Assembly: GCA_030141605.1 (NCBI GenBank)
Contig: JAQGDQ010000050.1
Span: 11,971-75,970, forward strand
From: Tubiluchus corallicola
Taxonomy: Eukaryota; Priapulida; Priapulimorpha; Priapulimorphida; Tubiluchidae
Reading direction: 5' to 3'
DNA length: 64,000 nt
The notes below the pieces were generated by a model. That model searched no databases. It saw nothing but the letters and a program-made list of their open reading frames with translations, and was not told where the DNA came from. The translations under genes and the position numbers were made by a program. Of the stretch, positions 50,490 through 61,897 are shown one piece after another (the stretch's first letter is position 1; each line of letters opens with the position of its first letter).

Positions 50490-52586
50490 ATGGCCGGAGC
50501 CACGGAAACCAATTTTGCCTCCATTACGGTAAAGAAGGAAGGTGGTGGTTCGTTGAAAATTTCGAGAAAAAACTCCAGCGACAATACAGCAGACAGAGTA
50601 GTACAGGAAGCTACTGATTCAGAAGTGAAATCTGAATGTGGCAACTCATTTGCATTAATACGAAGTGGCAGTAGTGATCAGGGCACAGAATCTCTTAATT
50701 TACCTGTAAAAAGTGATTATGAGGATGATTTGGATATTGTTGGCAACAGCGACAGTGGTGACTCAAAAAATCAAGATATAAAGGCACATGTAGAACCTGA
50801 ATACTATGAGACTGTAGATACAATAGAAAAATGTAACGATGAAAGCAAAAGTAATAAAACAACGTCAACATCATGCCTAGAAAAAAGACAGTATAAGTGT
50901 AAATATTGTGATGCCACTTTTTCTGTTTTGGGTCACTTGTCACGCCATGCACGAAGTCACACTGGAGAGAAACCTTTTATGTGTGAATATTGCAATGTCA
51001 CTTTTGCTGATTCAGGCAATTTAAAACGTCACGTGAGAACTCACACGGGTGAAAAGCCTTTTAAGTGCAACCAGTGTGATGCTGCTTTTGCTCAGTCAGG
51101 CAGCTTAAAACAGCACATAAGAACTCACACTGGAGAAAAACCATTTCAGTGTGACCAATGTGATGCCGCATTTGCATGGTCAAGTAACTTGAGACAACAT
51201 CAGAGAACTCATGCAGGGGAAAGGCTTTTTAAATGTGATTATTGTGGTGCTGCATTTAATCACTCACCCGGGTTGAAAAGACATCTAAGAAAACACACCG
51301 GAGAAAAACCATTTAAATGCAGTCATTGTGATGCTGCTTTTACTGACTCGACTTACTTGAAACAACACTTGAGAACTCACACAGGAGAAAAACCTTTTAA
51401 ATGTGATCGTTGCAATGTTGCATTTGCACAGTCTGGGAATTTGAAACGACATTTACAAAGTTGCGTAGGAAATTGTCCATCAGAGCTGTATTGTAACTAT
51501 TGCGGCATCACATGCAACAATGCCAGCATGTTAAAGCAACACTTGAAAGTTCACTCAGATGGAAAAACTTTTAAATGTATACAGTGTGAGCTCGCTTTTT
51601 CTTTCGCTGACGATCTGAGTCAGCATCTAGATAGTCATTCAGCAAAAGAAAATTTTAAATCTGAACAGACTGATTCTAGCTCTGTTAAAACAAGTGCCAC
51701 AAAGTCATGCATTAGTGAAAACACTTCGTCAGTAGAAAAGCCATTTAAATGTGATCAGTGTGCTGCAGCTTTCACTCACTTTGGATTCCTAAAACAGCAT
51801 ATAAAAATTCATGCTAGAAAGAAAGTTTTCCATTGTAATCAGTGTGATGCTACTTTTGGCTATTCAAGTAATTTAAATCAACATTTAAGAACTCACGCTG
51901 GTGAGAGACATTACAAATGCACTCATTGTTCTGCTGCTTTTAATCACTCATCTGGTTTAAAGCGGCACGTTAGAATTCACACAGGAGAAAAGCCTTATAA
52001 GTGTAGTCAGTGTGATGCTGCCTTTACTGCTTCAAGCTATCTAAAACAGCATTTAAAAACTCATACAGGAGAAAAACCATTTAAATGTAATCGTTGTGGT
52101 GCTGCTTTTGCACAGTCAGGCAATAGGAAAAGACATTTAATAGCTTGTGCAGGCGAAACGCCCTGCACTGTTTATTTATGTAGTCACTGTGGTGCTACTT
52201 TTAATTATTCTAGTACTTTTAAGCAGCATTTAAGAACTCATACAGGAGAAAAGCCTTATAAGTGTGATATGTGTGATGCTGCTTTTACCAATTCAGGTAA
52301 TTTGAAGCAACATTCAAGAACCCATACTGGAGAAAAACCTTTTAAGTGCAGATTTTGCTTTGCTACTTTTTCTCACTCAGGCAGCCTCAGGCTGCATGTC
52401 AGAACTCACACAGGAGAAAAACCCTTTAAATGTGAGCAGTGCAATGCTACTTTCAGGCATGGAGGCAGCTTGAAGCAACACTTAAGAATTCATACAGGAG
52501 AAAAGCCATTTAAGTGTGACAAATGCATTTGTACTTTTTCTCATGCTGGTAATTTTAGAAAACACAAAAAGAGTCACTTGGGTTGA
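50490..52586 (+). CDS. C2H2 zinc-finger protein, 19 fingers
   Basis: A 698-codon ORF in one exon; ATG 50490 lies 23 nt after an acceptor. An acidic, Ser-rich N-terminus (about 130 residues) without a recognised KRAB, BTB or ZAD domain is followed by 19 C2H2 fingers, most with TGEKPF linkers, as in DNA-binding transcription regulators. Fingers 7 and 14 end in H-x4-C rather than H-x3-H, and fingers 8-9 and 10 are separated by a 40-residue spacer. Fingers 4-7 and 11-14 share unusual features in order (AGER linker, NHS..GLKRH, T.S.YLKQH, AQSGN.KRHL..C), pointing to a block duplication. A polyadenylation signal AATAAA lies near 52751. Confidence 0.9.
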   Translation: MAGATETNFASITVKKEGGGSLKISRKNSSDNTADRVVQEATDSEVKSECGNSFALIRSGSSDQGTESLNLPVKSDYEDDLDIVGNSDSGDSKNQDIKAHVEPEYYETVDTIEKCNDESKSNKTTSTSCLEKRQYKCKYCDATFSVLGHLSRHARSHTGEKPFMCEYCNVTFADSGNLKRHVRTHTGEKPFKCNQCDAAFAQSGSLKQHIRTHTGEKPFQCDQCDAAFAWSSNLRQHQRTHAGERLFKCDYCGAAFNHSPGLKRHLRKHTGEKPFKCSHCDAAFTDSTYLKQHLRTHTGEKPFKCDRCNVAFAQSGNLKRHLQSCVGNCPSELYCNYCGITCNNASMLKQHLKVHSDGKTFKCIQCELAFSFADDLSQHLDSHSAKENFKSEQTDSSSVKTSATKSCISENTSSVEKPFKCDQCAAAFTHFGFLKQHIKIHARKKVFHCNQCDATFGYSSNLNQHLRTHAGERHYKCTHCSAAFNHSSGLKRHVRIHTGEKPYKCSQCDAAFTASSYLKQHLKTHTGEKPFKCNRCGAAFAQSGNRKRHLIACAGETPCTVYLCSHCGATFNYSSTFKQHLRTHTGEKPYKCDMCDAAFTNSGNLKQHSRTHTGEKPFKCRFCFATFSHSGSLRLHVRTHTGEKPFKCEQCNATFRHGGSLKQHLRIHTGEKPFKCDKCICTFSHAGNFRKHKKSHLG

Positions 52587-53115
52587 TGAACTTGAGCATG
52601 TTATATGTGTGCAATTAAGTAACACTTTTACCCACTTGCATGTATAGCAATACCATTCTGATTCTTTACTTATTTGAATGTGACATTAGAAGAACATTTT
52701 TAGCCTAATTTATTGTAATCTCAAGGCAAACTCTTCCATATAAATAATCAATAAATTTGTTTGTTATTTATGATCCTTGCTGTGCCCACTGTGAAATTTT
52801 TTATCAGCAACCTGTCTCACACAACTCTCACAAGTCTCACAGATTATTAACTTGTTAATATTAATTTGATGTTGTTTTGTGCAAATATGATTATTGAATA
52901 TATGAACTGAGAACTTTTTGAGAGGCTAACTATAAAAATGTTAGATAAAATTATCAAATCTCAACAATCGGGTACAGTGCCCGCTGTAAAACAGCAATGT
53001 AGCAAAATACATGCCTAAGCAGTGCATTAAGTTGTACTCCATTTTGAGAAGAAATACCAATTTCCTGCTTTTGTTATGGTGCGGGGTTTTAAAATTGAAA
53101 TCAATATACATTGGT

Positions 53116-53900
53116 TAGATAAGATAAGATAAGATAAGATAATATTTATTTTCATCGGTATGATATAAAACAGTACATATTTGTAAAACATGAGCTTAAA
53201 GCTCGTAAACCGATATCAAACATAATGTATATGAGCGATAACATTGTAATAATATGTACTTCTTAAAATCTTTTGGATGCCACCAGAGGTACTGGTACAA
53301 GAAAAAATTTATAACTACATGAAGACAGTAACATTTCTAAAATTTACACAGAAAGCTATCTAGGTCAATAAAAATTATTCCTGCCAACATTCAGCATTTA
53401 ATTACGACTTAACAAAATTGGGAAGTTCGCTGAATTTACAAATGGCACATTTACATGATACATCAGTCCATGAGTTAATTAGACGTTTAAATTCCCCAAG
53501 ATTTTTGGCCATTCGGAGACAGTTTGGTAATTCATTCCACAATGTGGCTCCATAATAGGAGAAACTTTTCTTGCCATATGTAACACCATCATATGTAGGG
53601 TGTTCTGCAGTGTTCATTTTTCTGAGGAAGTAGCAGTTTTGCTTTCGTTCCTCTATCAGTCCGTAGAGATAGGACGGGCAGTTTTTGGACAAAATCTTGA
53701 ATACTTCGATAGCAATGAGACGTTGTCTCTGAAGTTGAAGAGAGACAAAATTGTCTTTAAACAATAGATTTTCGTAGGTACTTTCGAAATCATTATAAAC
53801 TAGACGTTTAGTGTATGATACGCTGAAGCATCTTGCATCTGGCAATGTCCAGCCTTTAGCATTCCTTGGTAGCTTCTGGCGTCCAATCTGCGTCTTCCTA
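53116..53900 (-). mobile_element. LINE 3' end (CR1/jockey-like) with TTATC tail
   Basis: The minus-strand ORF at 53402-53845 (147 codons) matches the region after RT: TKRLVYNDFESTYENLL, RLIAIEVFKIL, YLYGL, YGKKSFSYYGATLWNELPNCLR, FKRLINSW then a C-x-C-x2-C ending. Below it, toward 53116, lies a short 3' tail and a TTATC-type pentanucleotide run (GATAA x4-5 on the plus strand), a usual 3' end for this group. 5' truncated. Confidence 0.8.
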
Positions 53901-54319
53901 GATGAAAAACAAAATGGACAATATTAAACTTATCTATGCGTTCTTTTTTATGCTATTTATTCATATAATAATTTGCTTGCCCGGTCATCAATGGCCGATT
54001 AGGAACAGATTCTGGATGTCAGACACAAAAAACAGGAAGAACCTCCTGCTTCCACTGCCGAAATCTTTGGTTTCATCATTCGTTGATAGTAGATTCTTTC
54101 TCTCTTCCAGACGCTGGACACTTTGGCGTGTTATAGGCTTAATAATGTCTTTTTCTAGGGTTTGATTGTTATGTCATAATATCATTTCAACTTTGCGCCT
54201 ATTGAGTTAAGAATTTGCAAGTCAAATTTGGAACTTTAGGAGAAATAATTTACAATGCAAACATAAACAATGAGCATGAATATTTGTATAATAAGATGAA
54301 TTGTACTAATATTTACAAC

Positions 54320-54941
54320 ATGAGGATCTCGTATTCAGGTGTTTTCATCTTGTCTTTGATGCCCATTGGCCTTTCTCAAATGTCATGCAAAGATACATTG
54401 TTAGTGAACGGAAACTTGTCCCAGTCTGCTAAAGATGTGTGCTTAGTTACATTAATTCCCGGACACCAGAACGCATTATGTGGTGTTTCTTGTAATGGCC
54501 CTAATAAAACGCAGCTAGCAGAATGGTCAGACCTACTGCAAAACCAAGGACCAGTGGATTATTTTGTTATCAGATGGTATGAGGACGATGAGTTTCCTGA
54601 AAGTTTCTTAGAAAGAGGAAAATTTAATAACGTCACAATAAAATCGTCAAAGCAATTAAGATACTTTGGAAAAAATTCTATAGGTGGTTCAATAAAGCAG
54701 CTTAACATAGTTTGCAATCATGGGCTTACAAGTATCAACGCTGAAGCTTTCAGCAACATGTCAAATCTTCGTTCTCTTATTATTCATGATAACTGGAATC
54801 TGATGCAAATAGGAGAGTTGGATTTAACAAATTTGCCAGACTTTAAACAACTAGAGATTATCAACGGAAGATTGGAGCGCTTGAAAATGCCAAAATTCTA
54901 CGACAGAGTGCAGTTCAAAAACGTATCTCTTTTGCTACAAG
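54320..54941 (+). CDS. LRR-Ig receptor, exon 1: signal peptide, N-terminal cysteines and LRRs
   Basis: The ORF is open from 54215; ATG 54320 is preferred because it gives a standard signal peptide (ISYSGVFILSLMPIGLSQ). A Cys-containing N-terminal cap follows (CKDTLL...VCLV...CGVSC), then leucine-rich repeats (LNIVCNHGLTSINAEAFSNMSNLRSLII, LPDFKQLEIINGRLERL). The donor is CTACAAG|GTAAAG, phase 1. It is the extracellular start of a single-pass receptor or adhesion protein whose other exons follow at 55527, 57301, 58647, 59594, 61256 and 61491. Confidence 0.8.
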
Positions 54942-55526
54942 GTAAAGATACTTCCTTTGTATTGAGTTGTGTCCCATGTTAAAATGTGTCTCATACTTAA
55001 AGCAACTGTATTTTAAGCAAAATAACTTGATAATATATTTATGTGACATTACATTCATATGTGTTTAGCTAATGTTATCATGTTTGCAGCTGACCACTGT
55101 TCCAGGCATCTTGAAAAGCAGCAAAGTTATTATAAATTCTGTCAACACATGTCTAGTGTCGTAAAATATGAAATTCTATCTTGAAAATTAGATTAAAGTC
55201 TCTAACAAGCTTACGTTTGTGTGAATGATACTTGAAATTTGACTTCAAGTAAAATTTTCAATTTCAGTAATGATTATTGCAATAAGATAAGTGTTTTCGC
55301 TGCGGCTCATTCATGCTATTTTTAACCACCAAAACTGCACATTTTCTATCATTTATTGTATGTTATTATTTACTGTATATAAATGATATATATGTGCAGT
55401 TTTCGTTATTTGAATATTAATAAATTGTATTATCAAATATATTAATAAATGTCATTAATATTTGTAGGGTTGCAAACTTTTTGCTGATTGATTCTCAATA
55501 TTTGGTTTTTTTATTTACTTTTTCAG

Positions 55527-55679
55527 GAAATAACTTCATATGTGACTGTGACCTAATATGGTCAAAGAATGAAAGTTGGAAGGAGAGCAGAGTTGACTGT
55601 ACCTATCCAGTGAAAGTAATTAACATTGAATTGAATGATTTTTCTACTGAGTGTATAATGGCATCAACCAAACGTCCAG
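55527..55679 (+). CDS. LRR-Ig receptor, exon 2: LRR C-terminal cap
   Basis: Between TTTTTCAG and a GTGAACG donor; phase 1 at both ends. It encodes GNNFICDCDLIWSKNESW...DCTYP...CIMAS, the four-cysteine LRRCT cap (N-x-F-x-CDC-L-x-W). Joining to exon 1 makes a continuous frame. Confidence 0.8.
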
Positions 55680-57300
55680 GTGAACGTAGTAAGATTAATA
55701 TATTGAAAGAATAATTAGTAATGTGACTTACTTCCATAAAAACAGTTTTGGCTTTAACTTTAGTTTATTCTATTTGCTATAACAAACTAATACATAAATA
55801 TAGTGAAAAAAGTACAGAGTAAAAAAGAAAACAAGCATGTAACAAACAAAGTTGATTAATAAATTATTGAGGCTGCCCCCCCCCCCACTAAAAACGTATA
55901 TTGGTTAGGCCCAATATGCCAAACAAAACAGAAAAGTGTAAATACAAGAATAAAAGGTAATTAGTGGGAGGAAGAGATGCATGAAAAGCGAAAAGACATG
56001 AAGATGTAATATGAAAATGAGAATTAAAAATTAGAATCACATGAGAATAACATAAGAATCTAATAAATGTAAAAAAATCAGCAGAACAAACACGTGTTGT
56101 CCGTTACTTACTTTTACTTATCACCGTTTTCAGTTAAACCGTTGTTATTATATAATAATGTATAGCTCGTTATATTTTTAATAGGATTGTTATCATTGTA
56201 GTAGGACAGCATTGCAATAATTACAAGTTATACATCTACTATGAGAGTTTGCAGAATTAAAGGAAACTAGGATCAGTAAAATTAATTTCATTGTATAGTG
56301 GATCGTGTATTGGTTGTATGTAGCTGCTTATTGACGCTTGAGGAATGGCAAAGCTATGAAGAGTATGATTATAAATGACACGTTTATTAAACATCAACAC
56401 AGTAAATATAATGGATAGCAATGCCAAAAGCCCCTGATCTAACGGCTCTCTGTACGCTCGGGCTCCCAGACTCAATCAGAGACTAATTTCTCCAGCTGGA
56501 GGCCCCGCACGCCTTATATATCGTGCTCGGTGCCCCGCTGCCTCAATTCCTAGATCACGTAGTCACGTGACACCAGACCTTAACAGGCTTTATCATACCA
56601 GCATCTATCAACATAATTATTTATCATAATCTACTGCTCTTAGCATAATTTAACAGGTTCTCTTTACTGGAAACTAGGATGTCCCAACCATTTTGAAGTG
56701 TAAAAATGCATGTATTTTAACACCCACAAAAATGCTAAAGCGTTTTTGGTAACTGAGTAATAGATTAGAGAATTATTCGCGGGTAAGCACAACTAGGATT
56801 GAAAATTTTTTACAGCAATATAAACATTACGCGAGCATGTTGTATGTGTTTCCAGAAGCGAAAATTGAAATACAGTGCTGCAGTACGACATTCAGTGTGA
56901 TACGCAAAATCTCAGTAAATTTTAACTTTAAAATACTAATTTGAAGCTCGCTGCTGTAGTCACGCATGAGCTGTGGAGCATGTGTGTCACATCACAACTG
57001 AACACCTCTGAACTAAAAAATGCAGCACACAGCTGTTTTTATCTGAGGCAGGCTCCATCTGATCAAAGAATGGTGAAATGAATGTAACAGCTAAGAACTA
57101 GCCTCGTGAATAAATTTATATGCTAATAACTTCTCCATGTAGACTGTACAAAAGAATAGTATGTTCCCTTTAAATATTTTTAGGGTAGATTGTTTTGAAC
57201 TATAGCACAAGATTTCCCATTAGAATTTTTATCATGTTTAAATGAAAGGCCTAAACAAACACGATTCACTGTCACTTATAAAACATTCATTTTTTGATAG
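55680..57300. other. LRR-Ig receptor intron 2
   Basis: Intron with a poly-C run at 55876 and a solo LTR at 56274-56668; otherwise no feature. Confidence 0.6.
56274..56668 (-). repeat. Solo LTR-like element, family copy 2 (in receptor intron)
   Basis: On the minus strand it carries GTGTCACGTGACTACGTGA, a TATATAAGG box (56513-56520 on plus) and TTTAATAAACGTGTC, all aligned with 13242-13540. A 12-bp direct repeat GGAAACTAGGAT flanks it (56262-56273 and 56669-56680), longer than a normal LTR target duplication. The ends AGTAAA/TTTACT are weakly inverted. Opposite in orientation to the host gene. Confidence 0.65.
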
Positions 57301-57612
57301 ACATTATAAGACACGATGTAGTTTATGAAGGCCTGGATATCAACATCTACCTGGATTTTTGCATTGAAGACAGATTTGAAGAAGTTCAGTGGCAGTGGGG
57401 TGAAGAGGTCATTGATGTTTCCTCATCTTCTGGTTTTGCTAATGATCGTATCCAGGGCAGAATTGAATCTGGAACCGTAACAAACTGTTACACAGCCACA
57501 TTGGCTATAGAATCAGTAAAGGTAACAGATGCTGGAATTTACACTTTGGCAGTGAGGACAAAAAATGACAGAAAAACCTTTCATGCTGATTTGGAAGTTC
57601 GACAAGTTTTGG
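57301..57612 (+). CDS. LRR-Ig receptor, exon 3: immunoglobulin domain
   Basis: Acceptor TTTTTTGATAG, donor GTAAGA, phase 1 at both ends. 104 codons forming one Ig-like domain: strand B with cysteine (YLDFCIED), VQWQWG core tryptophan, the TATLAIESVKVTDAGIYTLAV D-x-G-x-Y motif. The F-strand cysteine expected after the tyrosine is missing (YTLAV), so the usual disulfide is absent or replaced by C in NCYTA. Confidence 0.8.
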
Positions 57613-57649
57613 GTAAGAAAGTGGTTTCTGTTCCTTACTTTAGAATTTG

Positions 57650-57689
<40 letters not shown>

Positions 57690-58646
57690 AAATATATATA
57701 TAATTATAATTCTGTAAGGCATTTTTATTTTAGTTTATCGGTTATTTTGCATACACTAACAAAGGCTTCAAGTTATTTAGATATTGATAAAAATACATAA
57801 ATATATTTGTTTAGTTACTAATGCAAGTTTTAATACAACTTTATAATGCATATTTTATTAAACATGTCTCACGACAAGCGGTTAACATTGTCACTAGATT
57901 AACTAATTAAGTATCAATGTCGTACAAATTGGGGTGGTTGTTAGGTGACCTCGTCGTCTCTCGCCACCCCGTCTCAATGTAGTGTATATCATCTTAAAGA
58001 AACATTGTATATTATTATATGCGTAATTTTAGATGAGACGAATAGAGTTTAATCGAATCTAATTATCATCTATAAGTATGTGAACACATGGTTATTAAAT
58101 TATTTGATTATTCTGATGTGATCGTTGATTATAAATGGACATGTAGAGTCTACAATTAGACGATAAAATGGTTATAATTTGGAGGCAACAAAACGCAACT
58201 TTATTATACCAAGTTCACATCTTACAGTTCTATTTCTTGCTCTATTTAACTACTGACAGCTGGCAGCACTATACAAAATATGGCCTAGATGGTCTAATAT
58301 TAACTTAAGATACTGGCACTAATAAGAAGATTATTTATGTTGTCTTGTGGACTGTATTTTTTTACTTTAGAGAAAACCTAAAATAATGTGTCACATGACT
58401 CAAATTCATTAACACGACATTTCATTAACATTAACAATGTAAAAAGTGCTGAATGTTTTGTAGACGTTTTGATTATAGATAGATCTAATTGTATTGTAGT
58501 TTTTTAGTATTTCACTCAATCATACAGTAAGCACTTTTGAAAACATTTTTATTGAAATAAGAAATTGATTAAAAAATTAATTACGACAAAAATGCATTGC
58601 CATTCAATGATTTCGCCCAATTTAATTCAAGTGAATATCGTTTCAG
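57613..58646. other. LRR-Ig receptor intron 3
   Basis: A (TA)n microsatellite at about 57651-57702; otherwise no feature seen. Confidence 0.5.
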
Positions 58647-58766
58647 ATGAAAAGTCACTTTCAGAAGTTCTTATTAAAGCAATGGCCATTACTATTGCCG
58701 TTTTGCTTGTCCTGATTCCATTCCTTGTCTTTGGAATAAGCAGAAAAAAGGAAACGACTGACAGAG
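58647..58766 (+). CDS. LRR-Ig receptor, exon 4: transmembrane segment
   Basis: After ATCGTTTCAG. Phase 1 in and out. It encodes DEKSLSEVLIK, a strong transmembrane helix (AITIAVLLVLIPFLVFGI) and a basic stop-transfer (SRKKETTDR). This places exons 1-3 outside and the later exons inside the cell. Confidence 0.8.
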
Positions 58767-59231
58767 GTGAATGTTTAAACAGTATTATCACTTATCCGTA
58801 TATCCAATGATAGAGGTAGATAGATAGATCCATGATCATCTGTAATGCCTATTCTCTACAGGCATTAGTGTGTGTATGGTACAAGAATTTTTTTTATTCC
58901 ACTCATATTCTAAATTTCGTTTAAATTAATTTATGGATTTAGATGCTATAGTCTTGCTGTTTAGACTGTTCCAACTGTTTACTACTCGGTTGCTGAAGGC
59001 TCTGGGTTTGTAGCGTTTATAAGGATTTTCTCGTGTTCATGCTAAATGACAGTATAATTGCCTTAATTAGTGATAGTGTTACAAATATTTGTCTATTACT
59101 GCTACATAAATTCATGCAATTGTTTGATTGATTTCGCATTATGATATGACACAGCGTCGACTATTATTGTTAATAGCACTTTAGAGGCTTGTAGTGCAAA
59201 TTTCTGAGTCTGAAAAAGTCAAATGTCTATG

Positions 59232-59310
59232 TGGTGTAATGATTAGTATAGCTGCCCGGTATCAGGAGGTCTTGTGTTCGAGTCCTAGTGGAATGAAATT
59301 TTTTCAGACT
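59232..59310 (+). repeat. tRNA-derived SINE-like fragment
   Basis: TGTGGTGTAATGATTAGTATAG resembles a polymerase III A box with D-arm, and TGTGTTCGAGTCCTAG a B box with T-arm, about 30 bp apart. The acceptor stem does not pair, and the segment is followed by unrelated AT-rich sequence, so a tRNA-derived retroposon head rather than a functional tRNA gene. Confidence 0.5.
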
Positions 59311-59593
59311 TTCAAATTTTAGTATTGCTTTCGTGCCTATGTGTGCAATAAACGCTGTAGGTAATTCATTGTTTACTTTATTACTGTTGCTATCAAATGA
59401 GTTTGATGAAAAATCTGTTTGTTTGCATTATCAATTTGATAACGTACTTGAATAATATTATTGTTTACTATTTCAGTACAAATGTGTGAAATGTTAGTAA
59501 TATATTTTCATTACTACTACGCTAATTTGTCTGTTACTTGCGGAAAGGGTGTACATTGTCCTGTATAATTTCAATCTTTTTTTCATACGGCAG

Positions 59594-59644
59594 CTACTTC
59601 ATTTGGAACAATTTCCAGAAGCCGGACTGTTCCAAGGTCAACAG
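59594..59644 (+). CDS. LRR-Ig receptor, small cytoplasmic exon 5
   Basis: 51 bp between TTTCATACGGCAG and a GTACG donor, phase 1 in and out, giving ATSFGTISRSRTVPRST. Chosen because it keeps frame and phase; no other support. Confidence 0.5.
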
Positions 59645-60020
59645 GTACGATAATTAGCCTTTTCAAAGCTCCAGTGATTGATGATATCGTGGAAATGTGA
59701 AAGATTAAGAATACCAGACAATGTATTTATGTACACTTGACAACTCTTTGCAGTTCAGGCTTTAATAGCTAGCTAGTACATTATCTACTTCATATTTATT
59801 GTTTCCAAGGCAGATCCTGCTAGTAAACTACCCTAAGCACAGACTAATTCATAGTTAAGAAAAAAATTCAAGCAAAACAGGTGGTAAGGGAACTTATGTG
59901 ACAGACGGCTTTTCTGTACCTACATGTCATGTGACAATTGTAGTTACGACAATTGCTTGAGCTCACTAAACCTTTGACCTACATCAGCTACAAGTATGCA
60001 CAACGAAACTGTGAAAAGAA

Positions 60021-60345
60021 ATGGTGCCAGGTAATAAAGTCATAAGGAAAAAGTCACAGGTAGGAAAAAGTCACCGGTAATAAAGTCACAAGAGAAAGTC
60101 AGGTATTAAAGTCACAAAAAAGTCACAGGTAATTAAATTCACAAAAAGTCAGGTATTAAAGTCACAAAAAAGTCACAGGTATTAAAGTCACAAGAAAAAG
60201 TCACATTGAAATGAATCACAGGAATATAGAAATAACCATAATCTTAACCCACGCCAAAATTAATTTACTTTCTTCCTGTGACTTTTCTATCCAAAATTGT
60301 GACTTTTTTCCTGTGACTTTGTTACTGGTCACCCAATTGGTAAAA
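60021..60345. repeat. Fold-back repeat of AAAGTCACAGG units
   Basis: Left part: repeated (A)AAGTCACARGTAATAAAGTCAC units. Right part (about 60270-60340): the same words in reverse complement (GTGACTTTTCT, CCTGTGACTTTGTTACTGG). Could form a long hairpin; fits a fold-back MITE. Confidence 0.65.
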
Positions 60346-60384
60346 GTATATACTATCAGTAAGTTAATAACATAGATTAATTCT

Positions 60385-60660
60385 TAGTAGGAAAAATAGT
60401 AACAATAATAATTCTTAGTAATAAAAATAGTAACAATGATGATTCTTAGTAATAAAAACAGTAACAATAATAATTCTTAGTAATAAAAATAGTAACAATA
60501 ATGATTCTTAGTAATAAAAATAGTAACAATAATGATTTTTAGTAATAAAACTAGCAACAGTAATAATTGTTAATAATAAAAATAGTAACAATAATGATTC
60601 TTAGTAATAAAAATAGTAACAGTAATGATTCTTAATAATAAAAATAGTAACAATAAGTAA
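60385..60660 (+). repeat. 31-bp tandem repeat
   Basis: About nine copies of TTCTTAGTAATAAAAATAGTAACAATAATGA-type unit with few changes. Lies in the receptor intron. Confidence 0.9.
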
Positions 60661-61255
60661 AAACAAATCCCACAGTTAAAATGTATTTAGTTGTTTGCAC
60701 AGTTATAGAAAATGCCCTCGTTTTACGTTCCGAGTAACACTTCTACCATTGGTTATGAATGATTGAATTTAACAAAAAACTTTCCCTTCGTGAGGGGGGC
60801 AATGAGTGTCCCCCTCTGATATCCGGGTAAGCGCTTGTTTAAAGTAAAACAGACACTTACAAAAACAAATGCTTCAGACACTTCGATTAATCAGAACTCT
60901 AAACGCATTTATTAAATCTTACAAAGATACAAAATAACACCAAACTCTGTAAAAAATGAACACAAAAGCGATTTTCTTTCCGTCTGCTAAAAAAGTAGTT
61001 CCCAACTCCTCTGCCTCCTTGCCAAATAGTTCCACATTAACAAAAAAAAAAGAAAATTGTTATTCTCTCGTTGCTGGCGAATACTTAACTGATTCGCGAC
61101 AACAATTCGGATATTCAACTGTCAGATTTTTTACCTGCACTTGTAAGGTATTCTGTTAGTTTTTTATCGACAAACCTTTTGTCTAGATTTACATTGTTAA
61201 GGTACCAATTAATTTCAAGTAGGTCAAAGCATAAAATAATTGTTTAATTTTGCAG

Positions 61256-61363
61256 CGATGGTTGAACCATTTCACAAAAGCAGCACCAGTGAAAGACAGC
61301 CAGGTATCAGCAGCACTATTGAAAGACAGCCAGGTATCAGCAGCACTATTGAAAGACAGCCAG
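61256..61363 (+). CDS. LRR-Ig receptor, exon 6 with 30-bp coding repeats
   Basis: After AATTTTGCAG. Encodes MVEPFHKSSTSERQPG then 30-bp repeats (GISSTIERQP). Each repeat contains a CCAG|GTATCAG donor in phase 1, so any of three donors (after 61303, 61333 or 61363) keeps the frame with the last exon. Reading on instead reaches a stop at 61393. The donor at 61363 is assumed. Confidence 0.5.
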
Positions 61364-61490
61364 GTATCAGTAGCAGCCAAATTTTAATTAGCTAAAAAAA
61401 TTAGCTACTTTCTGTACAAAAATACATCGTTGCATCTTACCATGTAGTTTTCAGATATGTTTACTTTGACGTCACAATGTTTATTTTCAG

Positions 61491-61897
61491 TCAAAATGCT
61501 CTCTTCACCTGAGGAACCTTCGTCTCAAGAGACGGACCCCAGAAGCCAAGCGTGTACCGTACACGAACCAGACAGGAGCATGTGCAGTTATACTATAGAA
61601 GACCGTGCTAGGCACTTGCATACGATAGATGAATCTAATCAGGGTAACTCTACATATACTGTAGATGAACCACAATACACCGGGGAGTCTAACGACAGAA
61701 CTTACAGCTTCATGGCGCCACAAACTATAAGACAAATTTTTGCTATAAGACCAATTGAGGACACACAGACATTGTCACCTTACAGACAGACCGGAGCTGT
61801 AGATGACCAACGGGCATCACCTACCGGCTCCTTATCCAGACAGAGGATGGTACAGGTATCCGACATTGTCACTTCACCTCACAAGGACTCGACTTGA
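61491..61897 (+). CDS. LRR-Ig receptor, last exon: tyrosine-bearing cytoplasmic tail
   Basis: After TTTATTTTCAG, phase 1, ending TGA 61895. About 135 residues, Ser/Thr/Asp-rich, with spaced motifs TVHEPD, SYTIED, HTIDES, TYTVDEPQY and RTYSF: a loose repeat (S/T)YT(I/V)(D/E) whose tyrosines could be phosphorylated and bind SH2 or PTB proteins. No kinase, TIR or death domain. AATAAA lies near 61962. Confidence 0.7.

Noticed and set aside
53902..54165. Small secreted or membrane protein ORF upstream of the receptor
   Set aside because: Hydrophobic start, but no promoter, splice or family support; lies at the edge of the antisense LINE.
59232..59310. Functional tRNA gene
   Set aside because: A and B boxes are present but the acceptor arm does not pair and no clean anticodon stem-loop is seen.
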